Below, piece by piece: positions 1 through 7,913 of a DNA stretch of 40,615 nt. The stretch's first letter is position 1. Every line of letters starts with the position of its first letter. Source of the DNA: Bacteroides fluxus YIT 12057 (GTDB lineage: Bacteria; Bacteroidota; Bacteroidia; Bacteroidales; Bacteroidaceae). The stretch lies in the NCBI RefSeq assembly GCF_000195635.1, contig NZ_GL882615.1, positions 1-40,615 on the forward strand, in the 5' to 3' direction. The notes beneath the pieces were generated by a model, which did no database searches, had not been told where the DNA came from, and saw only the letters and a list, made by a program, of their open reading frames with translations. The translations under genes and the position numbers were made by a program.

Positions 1-34
1 TTAATTGATACACTTTCCAAGTTCTTTTAGAACT
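1..34. repeat. Left inverted repeat of the susC promoter inversion switch
   Basis: These 34 bases are the exact reverse complement of 371-404. The inner end carries a dyad core, agttc-N5-gaact (20-34), the symmetry expected of a site bound by a recombinase dimer. The repeat starts at the first base of the window, so it could extend further to the left. Site-specific inversion between such repeats switches surface genes in Bacteroides fragilis and relatives; that this pair recombines is inferred from its perfection, spacing and position. Confidence 0.85.
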
Positions 35-370
35 CTACTTATAAAAGTATAATATCCGCTGCAAATATAATAATATTTTCATTATCTAAACATATTTAAT
101 GAAAATGTTTTCTAATCAATTCGCATATACTGTTTATGTATAAATAGATGTCTCTCCTAATTTCCATTTTATTCACATTGATAAATTATATTTATGTAAG
201 TGGTTGGCTTATGACAAACTTACGTTAAAATCAATAAAAGAATATATAGAGCCATGGATGTAGCAGAATAAATATATTTTCCGGTAGAACGATGGATATC
301 TTTCTATGTCTCAATCGATGTTTACTATCCTTCTTGGTTTTCTTTTAAGAGAAATATACACGTCAAGTAT
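35..370. promoter_or_regulatory. Invertible promoter segment upstream of susC/susD
   Basis: This A/T-rich 336-bp stretch lies between two perfect 34-bp inverted repeats and holds no convincing gene. The best Bacteroidetes promoter in it is on the minus strand, pointing left, away from susC. Inversion would place that promoter's -7 box at about 336-343, giving a leader of roughly 80 nt before the susC ATG at 433. On the plus strand I see only one-mismatch -7 candidates (near 188 and 273) without a good -33 box. I read the present orientation as OFF. Confidence 0.7.
62..86 (-). promoter_or_regulatory. Leftward Bacteroidetes-type promoter inside the switch
   Basis: The minus strand reads TATATTTG at 62-69, a full match to the TAnnTTTG -7 consensus. 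A weak -33 candidate (TTTA) lies 17 bp upstream, ending near 90. In the orientation shown, transcription would leave the window to the left. After inversion it would enter susC. The weak -33 box limits confidence. Confidence 0.5.
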
Positions 371-404
371 AGTTCTAAAAGAACTTGGAAAGTGTATCAA
401 TTAA
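371..404. repeat. Right inverted repeat of the susC promoter inversion switch
   Basis: This is an exact 34-bp reverse complement of 1-34, with the agttc-N5-gaact dyad at its inner end (371-385). It ends 28 bp before the susC ATG, so inversion changes the promoter but leaves the coding sequence intact. A longer reading frame that starts with TTG at 385 would lie partly inside the repeat and is not the likely start. Confidence 0.85.
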
Positions 405-432
405 CCTTATTATTAATGTAAAAAACACAATT

Positions 433-3400
433 ATGCTAAAACAATTTAGTTCAGCCTGCCTAACGTTGTTAATTATGGGAGCCTCTACGGGAGTTGTCGG
501 TGCTGCTGTTGCCTCACATGCAACAGGCATCAAAGTGATACAACAGAATGATGTATGCAAAGGTGCTGTGGTGGATCAGAACGGTGAACCTGTGATCGGT
601 GCATCTGTAGTAGTAAAAGGGACAACTAATGGTACTATTACCGGTTTGGATGGTGATTTCTCACTCAACAATGTCAACAAGGGGGATGTCATTCTGATTT
701 CTTTCATCGGATACATTTCTGAAGAGACTATATGGAACGGCGCTCCTATAACAGTGATTTTAAAGGAAGACACGCAAACTTTGGATGAAGTCGTGATAGT
801 AGGATTCGGCTCACAGAAGAAAGCCAATCTGACCGGTTCAGTATCGCAGGTGAAAATGGACGAAGTGCTGGGAGATCGTCCCGTGACCAACGTAAAAAAT
901 GCATTGCAAGGTTCCATGCCGGGACTTACCGTAAGCGGTGGCTCCTCACCCGGTGAGTCTAAAACGTTCAACATCCGTGGTACGGTTTCTATCAACGGCA
1001 TGAACCCGTTGGTATTGATTGACAATGTTGAAGGTGAGATTGACCTGCTGAATCCTGAAGATATTGAAAGTGTTACCGTGCTGAAGGACGCTGCCTCGTC
1101 AGCCATTTATGGGGCGCGTGCTGCGGCAGGCGTCATCCTGGTCACTACCAAGAAAGCCAAGAAAGGGGATAAGTTTTCTCTGAACTACAATGCCAATTTC
1201 GGCTTTCAAAGTTCTATCAACAGTCCCAGACAGGCTTCGTTGGATGAGTATTTGAGAGCTTACCAGGCAGCAGGTTTTTCTGAGACATACTATGCAGGAA
1301 ATGGCTCAGTGTCCAAATGGCGTGAATATCTTGCCGGCTACAAACAAAATCCCGGAGACTATCCTACTGTCGGAGACGGTATCTATATCGGTGAAGACGG
1401 TGCACCGTATTACCTTAATGAAAAGGATGTTTATAAAGCATTCCAAGAAACCAGTTTCATGCAGACCCACAATCTTACTGCAACCGGAGGGACGGAGAAG
1501 TTACGCTACCGCCTGAGTGCTGGTCTCACAAAAGAGGATGGTCCATTGATTGAAAGCAAGGATACCTATATGCGCAAGAACATTTCTTCTTTCCTCGGTG
1601 CCGAGATTACCGACTGGCTGACACAGGAAGCAGACATCCGCTACACCGTGGCTGACCGTTCCCAGCCTCAAGGGTCAGGTGACGGTATCTATGCGATGAA
1701 CCATATTTCATTCTATCCTTCAGGCATTATGCCCGGTTCAGTAAATACCAGTATAGGTAAGGACCTGCCTCTTATTACTCCGGAAAATCAAATCCGCATC
1801 AACAATCCGTGGCTGACCGACACAGACAATGCCCGTGTCTATCTACGTACTATCCTGCGCCCTTTTAAGGGATTGGAGGTTGTAGGAGAATACACTTATG
1901 ATCGCAAGAACTACCAGGATTCCTATTATCAGAAAAAATGGGAATACACTACAGAACAGCTGGGCTCAAATGTCTCCACCACTTCTGATTATCTGTACCA
2001 AAGTGAGGGGCACGTGGATTATAATGCACTGAATATATTTGGAACCTATAGTTTCAATATCAAGGACAACCATGTATTCAAAGTAATGGGTGGGTTCAAC
2101 CAGGAGCGTAAGCAGAACAAATGGCTGACAGTTGAAGCGCATGACATGATTGCCCCAAGCGCTCCCTCCTTCACCAGTGCCACGGGACAGGTGATTACCA
2201 ACAATTCTTACGAAGACTATGCTATCCGCGGTGCATTTTATCGTGTCAACTACAGTTATAAGGACCGTTATCTGTTTGAGGCCAACGGACGTTATGACGG
2301 TTCCTCCAAGTTTCCCAAGAATGACCGGTTCGGCTTCTTCCCTTCTTTTTCTCTAGGCTGGAACATAGCCAAGGAATCATGGATGGAAAAGATACAGAAC
2401 TATGTCAGCGAGTTGAAACTCCGCGCCTCATGGGGACAGATCGGTAACCAGAACATAGCCAACTACCAGTATTTCTCTACCATGAAACCGGTAGGCAACA
2501 GCAATTATTGGTTGAAAGACGGTGAATTTATAACCTACATCACTGTTCCTGGATTAATTTCTGATTCTTTTACTTGGGAAACCGTTGAGACCCTTGATTT
2601 TGGTTTTGATGCTTCATTGCTTAACAACCGTCTGCAAATGACGTTTGACTGGTACCAACGGAGCACTCGTGACATGTTGATTGCCGGCATCCAGTTGCCC
2701 GCCGTAGTCGGTACAAGTGCTCCGATGAGAAATGCGGCCGACATGCGTACACGTGGTTGGGAGGTTGCTGTAAACTGGCGGGATCAGATTGGAGATTGGA
2801 AGTACAATGTAGGGTTCAATCTCTATGATTATAAATCAAAGATTACCAAATATACCAACAACGAAGATAAAGTTTTCACAAACAATGCTTACTATGAAGG
2901 ACGTGTCTTGGGAGAAATCTGGGGGTATGTGAGTGACGGTTACTATACCATTGATGATTTTGACGCTCCTGGGTCATGGAAACTGAATGAGGGGGTTCCC
3001 TCCATTGAAGGTGTCAATCCCCGTCCGGGTGATGAAAAGTTTGTCAACCTGAATGACGATCGGGGTGAAAATCAGATTAACAGCGGCTTGAACACGGTGA
3101 GCAGTCCGGGTGACCAGAAAGTAATCGGAAACAGCACTCCGCGCTATAACTTCGGTGTCAATTTAGGGGTCAGTTACAAGGGATTCTCGTTAAGTGCTAT
3201 TTTACAGGGAACCGCCAAACGTGACGTATGGATCGGAGGCATGTCTCTTTTTCCATTCGGAGGTAGTGGGAAAGCTTATTATCCCGTATATTATAACCAA
3301 ACTAATTATTGGGAACCAATGGGAAGCTGTAATGGGCAATATACCGAAAACGACCGTGAATATTGGGTGGCTAAAAACCCGAATGCATCATTGTACCGTA

Positions 3401-3675
3401 TCTACGACAACATGCAGAATGCCGGTTCTAACCAGCGTGTTTCCACCAAGTACCTGCAGAATGGTGCCTATATGCGTCTGAAAAATGTTACTTTGGCATA
3501 TACTTTCCCGCGCACGCTGGTCAGCAAAATATCACTTTCCGGTCTAAAACTGTTTGTCAGCGCAGAGAATCTGGCAACTATCAGTTCATTGCCGGACGGG
3601 TACGACCCGGAACGGCTCAGCTGGGGATATCCCTTTTATCGTACCGTCTCATTCGGCTTTAATGTAACCCTTTAA
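433..3675 (+). CDS. SusC/RagA-family TonB-dependent outer-membrane transporter
   Basis: This 1080-residue protein is the outer-membrane barrel of a SusCD nutrient importer, powered by TonB. Residues 1-24 look like a signal peptide. Residues 42-112 form the carboxypeptidase-regulatory-like domain of the family. DEVVIVGFGSQKK (118-130) is a typical TonB-contact region, and the plug follows (about 145-250, including LKDAASSAIYGARAAAGVI). The barrel ends with the family's usual aromatic-rich strand (VSFGFNVTL). ATG 433 is chosen because it begins the signal peptide; an upstream TTG at 385 would add 16 residues that lie in the recombination repeat. susD follows after 22 bp. No glycosidase, sulfatase or regulator is adjacent, so the substrate cannot be deduced. 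Expression is probably phase-variable through the upstream switch. Confidence 0.95.
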   Translation: MLKQFSSACLTLLIMGASTGVVGAAVASHATGIKVIQQNDVCKGAVVDQNGEPVIGASVVVKGTTNGTITGLDGDFSLNNVNKGDVILISFIGYISEETIWNGAPITVILKEDTQTLDEVVIVGFGSQKKANLTGSVSQVKMDEVLGDRPVTNVKNALQGSMPGLTVSGGSSPGESKTFNIRGTVSINGMNPLVLIDNVEGEIDLLNPEDIESVTVLKDAASSAIYGARAAAGVILVTTKKAKKGDKFSLNYNANFGFQSSINSPRQASLDEYLRAYQAAGFSETYYAGNGSVSKWREYLAGYKQNPGDYPTVGDGIYIGEDGAPYYLNEKDVYKAFQETSFMQTHNLTATGGTEKLRYRLSAGLTKEDGPLIESKDTYMRKNISSFLGAEITDWLTQEADIRYTVADRSQPQGSGDGIYAMNHISFYPSGIMPGSVNTSIGKDLPLITPENQIRINNPWLTDTDNARVYLRTILRPFKGLEVVGEYTYDRKNYQDSYYQKKWEYTTEQLGSNVSTTSDYLYQSEGHVDYNALNIFGTYSFNIKDNHVFKVMGGFNQERKQNKWLTVEAHDMIAPSAPSFTSATGQVITNNSYEDYAIRGAFYRVNYSYKDRYLFEANGRYDGSSKFPKNDRFGFFPSFSLGWNIAKESWMEKIQNYVSELKLRASWGQIGNQNIANYQYFSTMKPVGNSNYWLKDGEFITYITVPGLISDSFTWETVETLDFGFDASLLNNRLQMTFDWYQRSTRDMLIAGIQLPAVVGTSAPMRNAADMRTRGWEVAVNWRDQIGDWKYNVGFNLYDYKSKITKYTNNEDKVFTNNAYYEGRVLGEIWGYVSDGYYTIDDFDAPGSWKLNEGVPSIEGVNPRPGDEKFVNLNDDRGENQINSGLNTVSSPGDQKVIGNSTPRYNFGVNLGVSYKGFSLSAILQGTAKRDVWIGGMSLFPFGGSGKAYYPVYYNQTNYWEPMGSCNGQYTENDREYWVAKNPNASLYRIYDNMQNAGSNQRVSTKYLQNGAYMRLKNVTLAYTFPRTLVSKISLSGLKLFVSAENLATISSLPDGYDPERLSWGYPFYRTVSFGFNVTL

Positions 3676-3697
3676 CAAAAATAAAAATAGATTGATC

Positions 3698-5680
3698 ATG
3701 AAGAAACTTATCCAATATACAGCTATTGCGGTACTTGCTTTGGGCAACGCCGGTTGCAACGACAGTTTTTTGGACAAAGCTCCTACCACCACCATCAGCG
3801 AGGTAACGGCTTTCGATTCTTACCAGACGGTACAAGCCTATATGTGGCCTTGTTACGAAATGTTGTACAATACTACCATTGCGACTTCCCCGAATGGTCA
3901 CGGATATGCCTCTGTCTATAACGGTGACCGTAACGCCGGCTATCTGTCTAGCCGTGCTGAGGGAGGGTATAACAGTTATGCATTCCAGGCTGTCGGTCCG
4001 TCTTCTTCCGGAAACGGTTGGGATTTTGGCTATATCTATCGGATTAATTTTATGCTGAAAGGTCTGGAAAACTCGGCTATGCCCACCAGTGAAAAAGAGC
4101 ACTGGCAGTCCGTTGGTTATTTTTTCCATTCATTCTGGTACATGGAACTAATTAACCGCTTCGGTGATGTGCCTTGGATTGACAAGGTGCTGAACCCGGA
4201 TACCGATGAGCCTTATGGACCTCGTACGCCTCGGGACGAGGTCGCAGACAATATCCTGACACGATTGAAATGGGCGGAGGAACATATAGGTGACTTTACC
4301 AGCCAGGATGGAAAGAATGCCATTAACAAGGCATGTGTACAGATGGCGTTGTCGCGTTTTGCGCTACGCGAAGGAACCTGGAGGAAGTATCATAAGCTGG
4401 GTGACGCTGAAAAATACTTGACAGAATGTGTCCGTGTGTCCAAAGAGCTGATAGAAACCTACCCTGCTCTCTATACAGGAACAGACGGGCAGCCGGCTGC
4501 CGGGTATGGAGAGATGTGGACTTCTCCTGATTTGGCCGATGTACCCGGGGTTATACTGTATAGGGAATTCAAAACCAACTACTTGACCTCCATGTTCAAT
4601 TTCCGTGAGCGCAATGACCAAGCCGTTTACCAACTTTCACAGGATATGGCTGATATGTATTTGACGAAAAACGGCCTCCCTATAGCCAATGCCAACAACA
4701 CGCAGTATAAAGGGGGAAGCAGGGATATTTATGACATCTTTACCGACCGTGATCCGCGTCTCTACCATACGGTGACCCCACCTTATTCTGTTATAGAAGG
4801 AGGCGAGAACAAGCCTGTGGAAAATCCAAATTGTAAATGGGGATACAATACAAAGGATTCCAAATATCGTAAGTTTATAGATATTATGGGAGCTGATGTG
4901 ACTGTTGCGAATCCGGGCACGGCGGGACAAATGAAACGCTTGCCTATCAGTAACTGGAACGCGGGCAATCTTATCAAAAAAATGCCTAATCTGAGAGGGG
5001 ATAACGGTCCCTGCAACACTTCCTCCGGATACTATTTATGGAAAAACTACAATTGTTGGGAGTTAAGCAACAACAATTCGTCCATATGCGAATCAGACAA
5101 GCCGATCTTTAAAGTGGAAGAAGCTATACTGAATTATGCTGAGGCAGCTTGCGAACTGGGGCAATTTGATCAAGCGGCAGCAGATTTTTCCATCAACAAA
5201 CTGCGTAAGCGCGCCGGTGTGGCTGATATGACAGTAGCTGATATCGATGCCGGTTTTGATCCGAACCGTGATAAAGGCAACAATCCACACTGGACCGGCA
5301 ATATGGACGATTATGAAGTACCGCCTCTGTTGTGGGAGATTCGTCGTGAGCGTATCGTGGAGTTGATGGGAGAGGGATTCGGATTCTACGACGTGCGCCG
5401 TTGGGCCAAGGCTCCTTATTTTATCAACCGTCAGGAAAAAGGTATGTGGTGGAGCAAAAATGATGAATTATACAATAGGAATACAAATGGCATTTTGAAC
5501 GAAGCGACCGGGTTGAAGGATGAAACATTGACCGAAGGTTATATCTATGTACAGCCGAGTCCTAAAGTACAAGGCAAGGGTTGGGATGACAAGTATTATC
5601 TTTATTGCATTCCTACTGAACAGCTACTGTTAAATAAACAATTGACGCAGAATCCGGGATGGCCTACGGTAAACGAATAA
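3698..5680 (+). CDS. SusD/RagB-family surface lipoprotein
   Basis: This 660-residue substrate-binding lipoprotein partners the SusC-type transporter just upstream. It has a short signal peptide with a lipobox ending at Cys20 (LGNAGC), followed by the usual N-terminal SusD motif (NDSFLDKAPTT). The C-terminal RagB/SusD domain includes the typical ILNYAEAACELG and WEIRRERIVELMGEGFGFYD stretches. ATG 3698 is preferred over a TTG six bases upstream because it starts a clean signal peptide. It is co-transcribed with susC and ends in a strong terminator. The family binds glycans or other large nutrients; this member's ligand is unknown. Confidence 0.95.
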   Translation: MKKLIQYTAIAVLALGNAGCNDSFLDKAPTTTISEVTAFDSYQTVQAYMWPCYEMLYNTTIATSPNGHGYASVYNGDRNAGYLSSRAEGGYNSYAFQAVGPSSSGNGWDFGYIYRINFMLKGLENSAMPTSEKEHWQSVGYFFHSFWYMELINRFGDVPWIDKVLNPDTDEPYGPRTPRDEVADNILTRLKWAEEHIGDFTSQDGKNAINKACVQMALSRFALREGTWRKYHKLGDAEKYLTECVRVSKELIETYPALYTGTDGQPAAGYGEMWTSPDLADVPGVILYREFKTNYLTSMFNFRERNDQAVYQLSQDMADMYLTKNGLPIANANNTQYKGGSRDIYDIFTDRDPRLYHTVTPPYSVIEGGENKPVENPNCKWGYNTKDSKYRKFIDIMGADVTVANPGTAGQMKRLPISNWNAGNLIKKMPNLRGDNGPCNTSSGYYLWKNYNCWELSNNNSSICESDKPIFKVEEAILNYAEAACELGQFDQAAADFSINKLRKRAGVADMTVADIDAGFDPNRDKGNNPHWTGNMDDYEVPPLLWEIRRERIVELMGEGFGFYDVRRWAKAPYFINRQEKGMWWSKNDELYNRNTNGILNEATGLKDETLTEGYIYVQPSPKVQGKGWDDKYYLYCIPTEQLLLNKQLTQNPGWPTVNE

Positions 5681-5718
5681 AAGACGGAATATAGATAGGG
5701 CTGTTTACATGACGATAG

Positions 5719-5750
5719 GGAGGTGTGCATTTTGACACACCTCCTTTTTT
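5719..5750 (+). terminator. Intrinsic terminator of the susC-susD unit
   Basis: A perfect 9-bp stem (ggaggtgtg at 5719-5727 with cacacctcc at 5736-5744) and an 8-nt loop are followed by six T's. It lies 38 bp after the susD stop codon and separates the unit from the prophage remnant. Confidence 0.9.
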
Positions 5751-5779
5751 GTACCATCTTCCCGGCATCAGTAAGATGG

Positions 5780-5989
5780 TCACTCCCCCGGCTCTCCCAG
5801 GCACTCTATTATCGCCTCGTGTTGCAGCGGCGTCAATGCCCGCTGCCGGGGCTTGTAGTGCAGTTCCTCCAGCCGGGTTTGCAGCTCCGGGTTCAGTTGT
5901 ATCCAGCGGTGCAGCTGTGCCGATGCGCTACGGGTCGTGGAGTTGGGGAAGTAGGCTTGTGCCAGGTCACTCATGTAGATTGCGTTCAT
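5780..5989 (-). CDS. DUF4248-like small phage-associated protein
   Basis: The likely product is 69 residues, starting MNAIYMSDLAQAYFPN. It resembles the DUF4248 family of small proteins often found in Bacteroides prophages next to HU-like DNA-binding proteins, as here. The frame stays open upstream to 6064, but those 25 residues look like translated spacer, so I choose the ATG at 5987-5989. Function is unknown. It is the leftmost gene of the prophage remnant and appears intact. Confidence 0.7.
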   Translation of the reverse strand: MNAIYMSDLAQAYFPNSTTRSASAQLHRWIQLNPELQTRLEELHYKPRQRALTPLQHEAIIECLGEPGE

Positions 5990-6048
5990 AGTGCTTTGCA
6001 AATTAAGAATTAATAATGAAAGAATGAAAAGCCGCGCTGCGGCGGCAT

Positions 6049-6092
6049 AAAAAACTACCCGCAAGTAACCGGTCGGCTACTTACGGGTAGTT
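6049..6092 (-). terminator. Leftward intrinsic terminator inside the prophage
   Basis: Read on the minus strand, a 15-bp stem (arms 6078-6092 and 6053-6067, with one G-U type mismatch) is followed by a run of six T's (plus-strand A's 6049-6054). It would end transcription of the HU-like remnant before the DUF4248 gene. A 14-bp perfect palindrome (ctactacgtagtag, 6121-6134) sits just to its right. Confidence 0.8.
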
Positions 6093-6123
6093 GGTCATTT
6101 ACTTGGTAGTAGTTGCCGCGCTA

Positions 6124-6315
6124 CTACGTAGTAGTTTTCTTAGCCCAGCGGGTTGTCGTTCTCGTCACCGTCGGAGCCGCCGCCTCCGGTGTTGCCTCCG
6201 CCATCTCGTCCATGGTCACTTCGCCCGCAGCCTGCGCTTTGGCGTAATAGAGTTTTGGGGCGTTCTCAACGCCGGGCTTGGTGCTCATGTGAGCAAGGGA
6301 ATAGTTTACACTCAT
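6124..6315 (-). pseudogene. HU-family DNA-binding protein remnant with internal deletion
   Basis: The first 40 or so residues (MSVNYSLAHMSTKPGVENAP through GEVTMDEMAE) match the N-terminus I know from an HU/IHF-like family in Bacteroides phages. The conserved DNA-binding core is missing. After MDEMAE the annotated frame runs into A/P/T-rich residues and stops at 6124. A neighbouring frame instead encodes a glycine/aspartate-rich tail (GGGGSDGDENDNPLG) ending in TAA near 6138, the kind of tail these proteins carry. The simplest reading is a deletion that joined the two ends out of frame, leaving no DNA-binding domain. Confidence 0.65.
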
Positions 6316-6431
6316 TGTTTTTTTAAGTTTAATGATTAATTATTTGCTTGTGTCGTTTCGCGAATTGACACTGCAAAGGTGGTGTAAACAGGCGGAGACA
6401 AGTCTGTTTGTGTGCATTTTGGTCTGATAAG

Positions 6432-6462
6432 TTGCATTAATGTGTATTTATAATTATTTTTG
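6432..6462 (+). promoter_or_regulatory. Promoter for the small rightward phage gene
   Basis: TATTTTTG at 6455-6462 matches the -7 consensus, and TTGC at 6432-6435 lies 19 bp upstream as a -33 candidate. The gene starts at 6514. Two direct copies of gggtaatcag (6467-6476 and 6489-6498) lie just downstream and could be operator half-sites. The rest of 6316-6513 shows nothing further that I can name. Confidence 0.6.
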
Positions 6463-6513
6463 TAGCGGGTAATCAGACAGTTTCAGGGTAATCAGTAAAA
6501 GTTTTCGGGATAT

Positions 6514-6753
6514 ATGAAGAAAAACCGGTCAAAGATTATAGGTTGCAGCTATGCGCTTCGGGTGAAAGACATCGTGCGCATATACGACGAGTATTCGCGG
6601 AGCGGACTGAGCAACCGTGAAATCCTTCGCCGCTACATTTGGCCGAAGTATCATATCTGCGAGAAGACTTTCTACAATATCATCAATGCCAGCGCAGATC
6701 CGCGCATCATAGCCCGGCAACAGGAGATGCGGGCACAACTCACTCTTTTCTGA
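6514..6753 (+). CDS. Small phage protein with helix-turn-helix-like segment
   Basis: This 79-residue basic protein has a central stretch (about residues 30-60, SGLSNREILRRY then CEKTFYNIINA) that reads like a helix-turn-helix of the kind found in small phage regulators. It appears intact, has its own promoter, and lies opposite to its neighbours. Its 3' end overlaps the end of the leftward tail gene by 14 bp. A DNA-binding role is inference; no named family is assigned. Confidence 0.6.
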   Translation: MKKNRSKIIGCSYALRVKDIVRIYDEYSRSGLSNREILRRYIWPKYHICEKTFYNIINASADPRIIARQQEMRAQLTLF

Positions 6754-7207
6754 CAGCATCCATCACCATACATGTGTAATCGCTGATATCCTCTACCAGT
6801 TCTTCGTGGTTGTGGTTGGTGCTGCTTCCCACACGGCGGAACATGTTGAAGTCCGTCTGCCGGTTGCTACCCGCAAAGTTGAACAGGTGATGGTCGATGC
6901 GGTCCAACAGGTCGAAGCGGTCCAGGCTTTGCTGCTGATAGAGGCTGCCGTCCCGGGCACTGCCGTCCCACCCATTGATGATATGCAGGCGGATGGTGAC
7001 TTCGGCACGCTGGACGCCACCGCCAAGGGTATTCCATTTCACAGGTGTAAATTCGATAAAGACGGCGGGAGTGTCGAAAGCTTCTTCCTGTTCGATGAAC
7101 TCTACTTGCTCGTTCCAGAGGTCGAAGGTGCGGATAACTGGGTTCCCATGCGGGTCTGTGAGTTGTTTCAGCTTCTCGATGATGCTGAGGTAAAGGAATT
7201 TTCTCAT
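6740..7207 (-). CDS. Phage tail-terminator-like (Mu gp37-type) protein, tentative
   Basis: This 155-residue protein sits directly after the Mu G-like gene. Its size, place and residue pattern (an N-terminal helix, a segment WNEQVEFIEQEEAFDTPAVF, then mixed strand/helix with HIINGWDG) suggest a tail-terminator or completion protein, which caps the tail tube during assembly. Its ATG overlaps the stop codon of the gene upstream (ATGA), indicating translational coupling. The frame looks intact. The family assignment rests on position and general pattern only. Confidence 0.55.
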   Translation of the reverse strand: MRKFLYLSIIEKLKQLTDPHGNPVIRTFDLWNEQVEFIEQEEAFDTPAVFIEFTPVKWNTLGGGVQRAEVTIRLHIINGWDGSARDGSLYQQQSLDRFDLLDRIDHHLFNFAGSNRQTDFNMFRRVGSSTNHNHEELVEDISDYTCMVMDAVRKE

Positions 7208-7806
7208 AATTCTTTGCTGTTAGTTTCTATAATTTCTTGAATGATACGTTCTACTTCGGGGTGCATGCCTATGAATTGGCGTTTGGGGATGACTATCTTG
7301 CTGCCTACACGCTTTAGGGCCATGTATTTGTAGAACTTAGCTTCTTCGGTCAGCTCTAGGTTCTTCTTATTGTTGCGCAACTCTCCATTCTTTTTGCGTT
7401 GTAGTTTTGGGGAAAGTGGGTCTTTGTCCGGTCGATTGCGTTTACTACCCATGATAAGCAGGTAGCGGTACCAGAAGTATTTTTTCATTCGTCGGGTCAC
7501 GGTGATGGTACCACCCTCGTTATGAATGGCGGCGTATGGCACACTACTGGTGAAGATAACGCTGTGGTCGGTGGTAGTGGCTTCTTTCTTGATGCTGTGA
7601 CGTAATTTTCCGCTTTGCGTCAGCAGTCCGCGGCTTTCGTCATCGTTGTGTTTTCTCCGCATCCAAGCTTCGTTGAAGAAGGCTTCACGCTCAAAGTTTC
7701 GGTCAAACTCCTCTTCCAAGTCCACTCTAATATCCTTCAGTGTCAACCGGATGAAGCGTTTCACCTTCCGTTCCAGCTCCTTGGTTATGTCTGAATTTTG
7801 GGGCAT
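7204..7806 (-). CDS. Phage virion morphogenesis protein (Mu G-like)
   Basis: This 200-residue basic protein resembles the phage virion morphogenesis family (Mu G / P2 S), which acts in tail completion or head-tail joining. Typical features are the N-terminal charged helix, the segment GLLTQSGKLRHSIK (about 60-73), then SVPYAAIHNEGGTITVT (about 88-104). The C-terminus holds the usual PKRQFIGMHPEV stretch. It follows the MuF gene in the Mu order (portal, MuF, G) and is translationally coupled to the gene after it. A 98-bp gap with a large hairpin separates it from MuF. It looks intact. Confidence 0.8.
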   Translation of the reverse strand: MPQNSDITKELERKVKRFIRLTLKDIRVDLEEEFDRNFEREAFFNEAWMRRKHNDDESRGLLTQSGKLRHSIKKEATTTDHSVIFTSSVPYAAIHNEGGTITVTRRMKKYFWYRYLLIMGSKRNRPDKDPLSPKLQRKKNGELRNNKKNLELTEEAKFYKYMALKRVGSKIVIPKRQFIGMHPEVERIIQEIIETNSKEL

Positions 7807-7850
7807 AATGTTTGTTTATTAAAGAATTAACTGTATCTTTGTGATATGAA

Positions 7851-7913
7851 AGAGAGTGGTTAAAGTACTGGGTTGGATTGCACATCCTTCACTAAAGGCT
7901 TTAATCACTCTCT
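7851..7913 (-). other. Long inverted repeat at the 3' end of the MuF gene
   Basis: A 15-nt arm (agagagtggttaaag, 7851-7865) pairs with 7899-7913, with one mismatch that is G-U on one strand; the loop is 33 nt. The right arm includes the last codons and stop of the MuF gene. There is no T run, so it is not a standard terminator; it could slow transcription or protect the 3' end. The surrounding 7807-7904 holds no gene I can support. Confidence 0.55.

Noticed and set aside
385..432. Upstream TTG extension of the SusC frame
   Set aside because: The 16 added residues are encoded by the recombination repeat and linker, and ATG 433 starts a clean signal peptide.
3659..4129. 156-codon minus-strand frame over the start of susD
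   Set aside because: It lies antisense to the well-supported SusD frame and has no protein-like motif or promoter.
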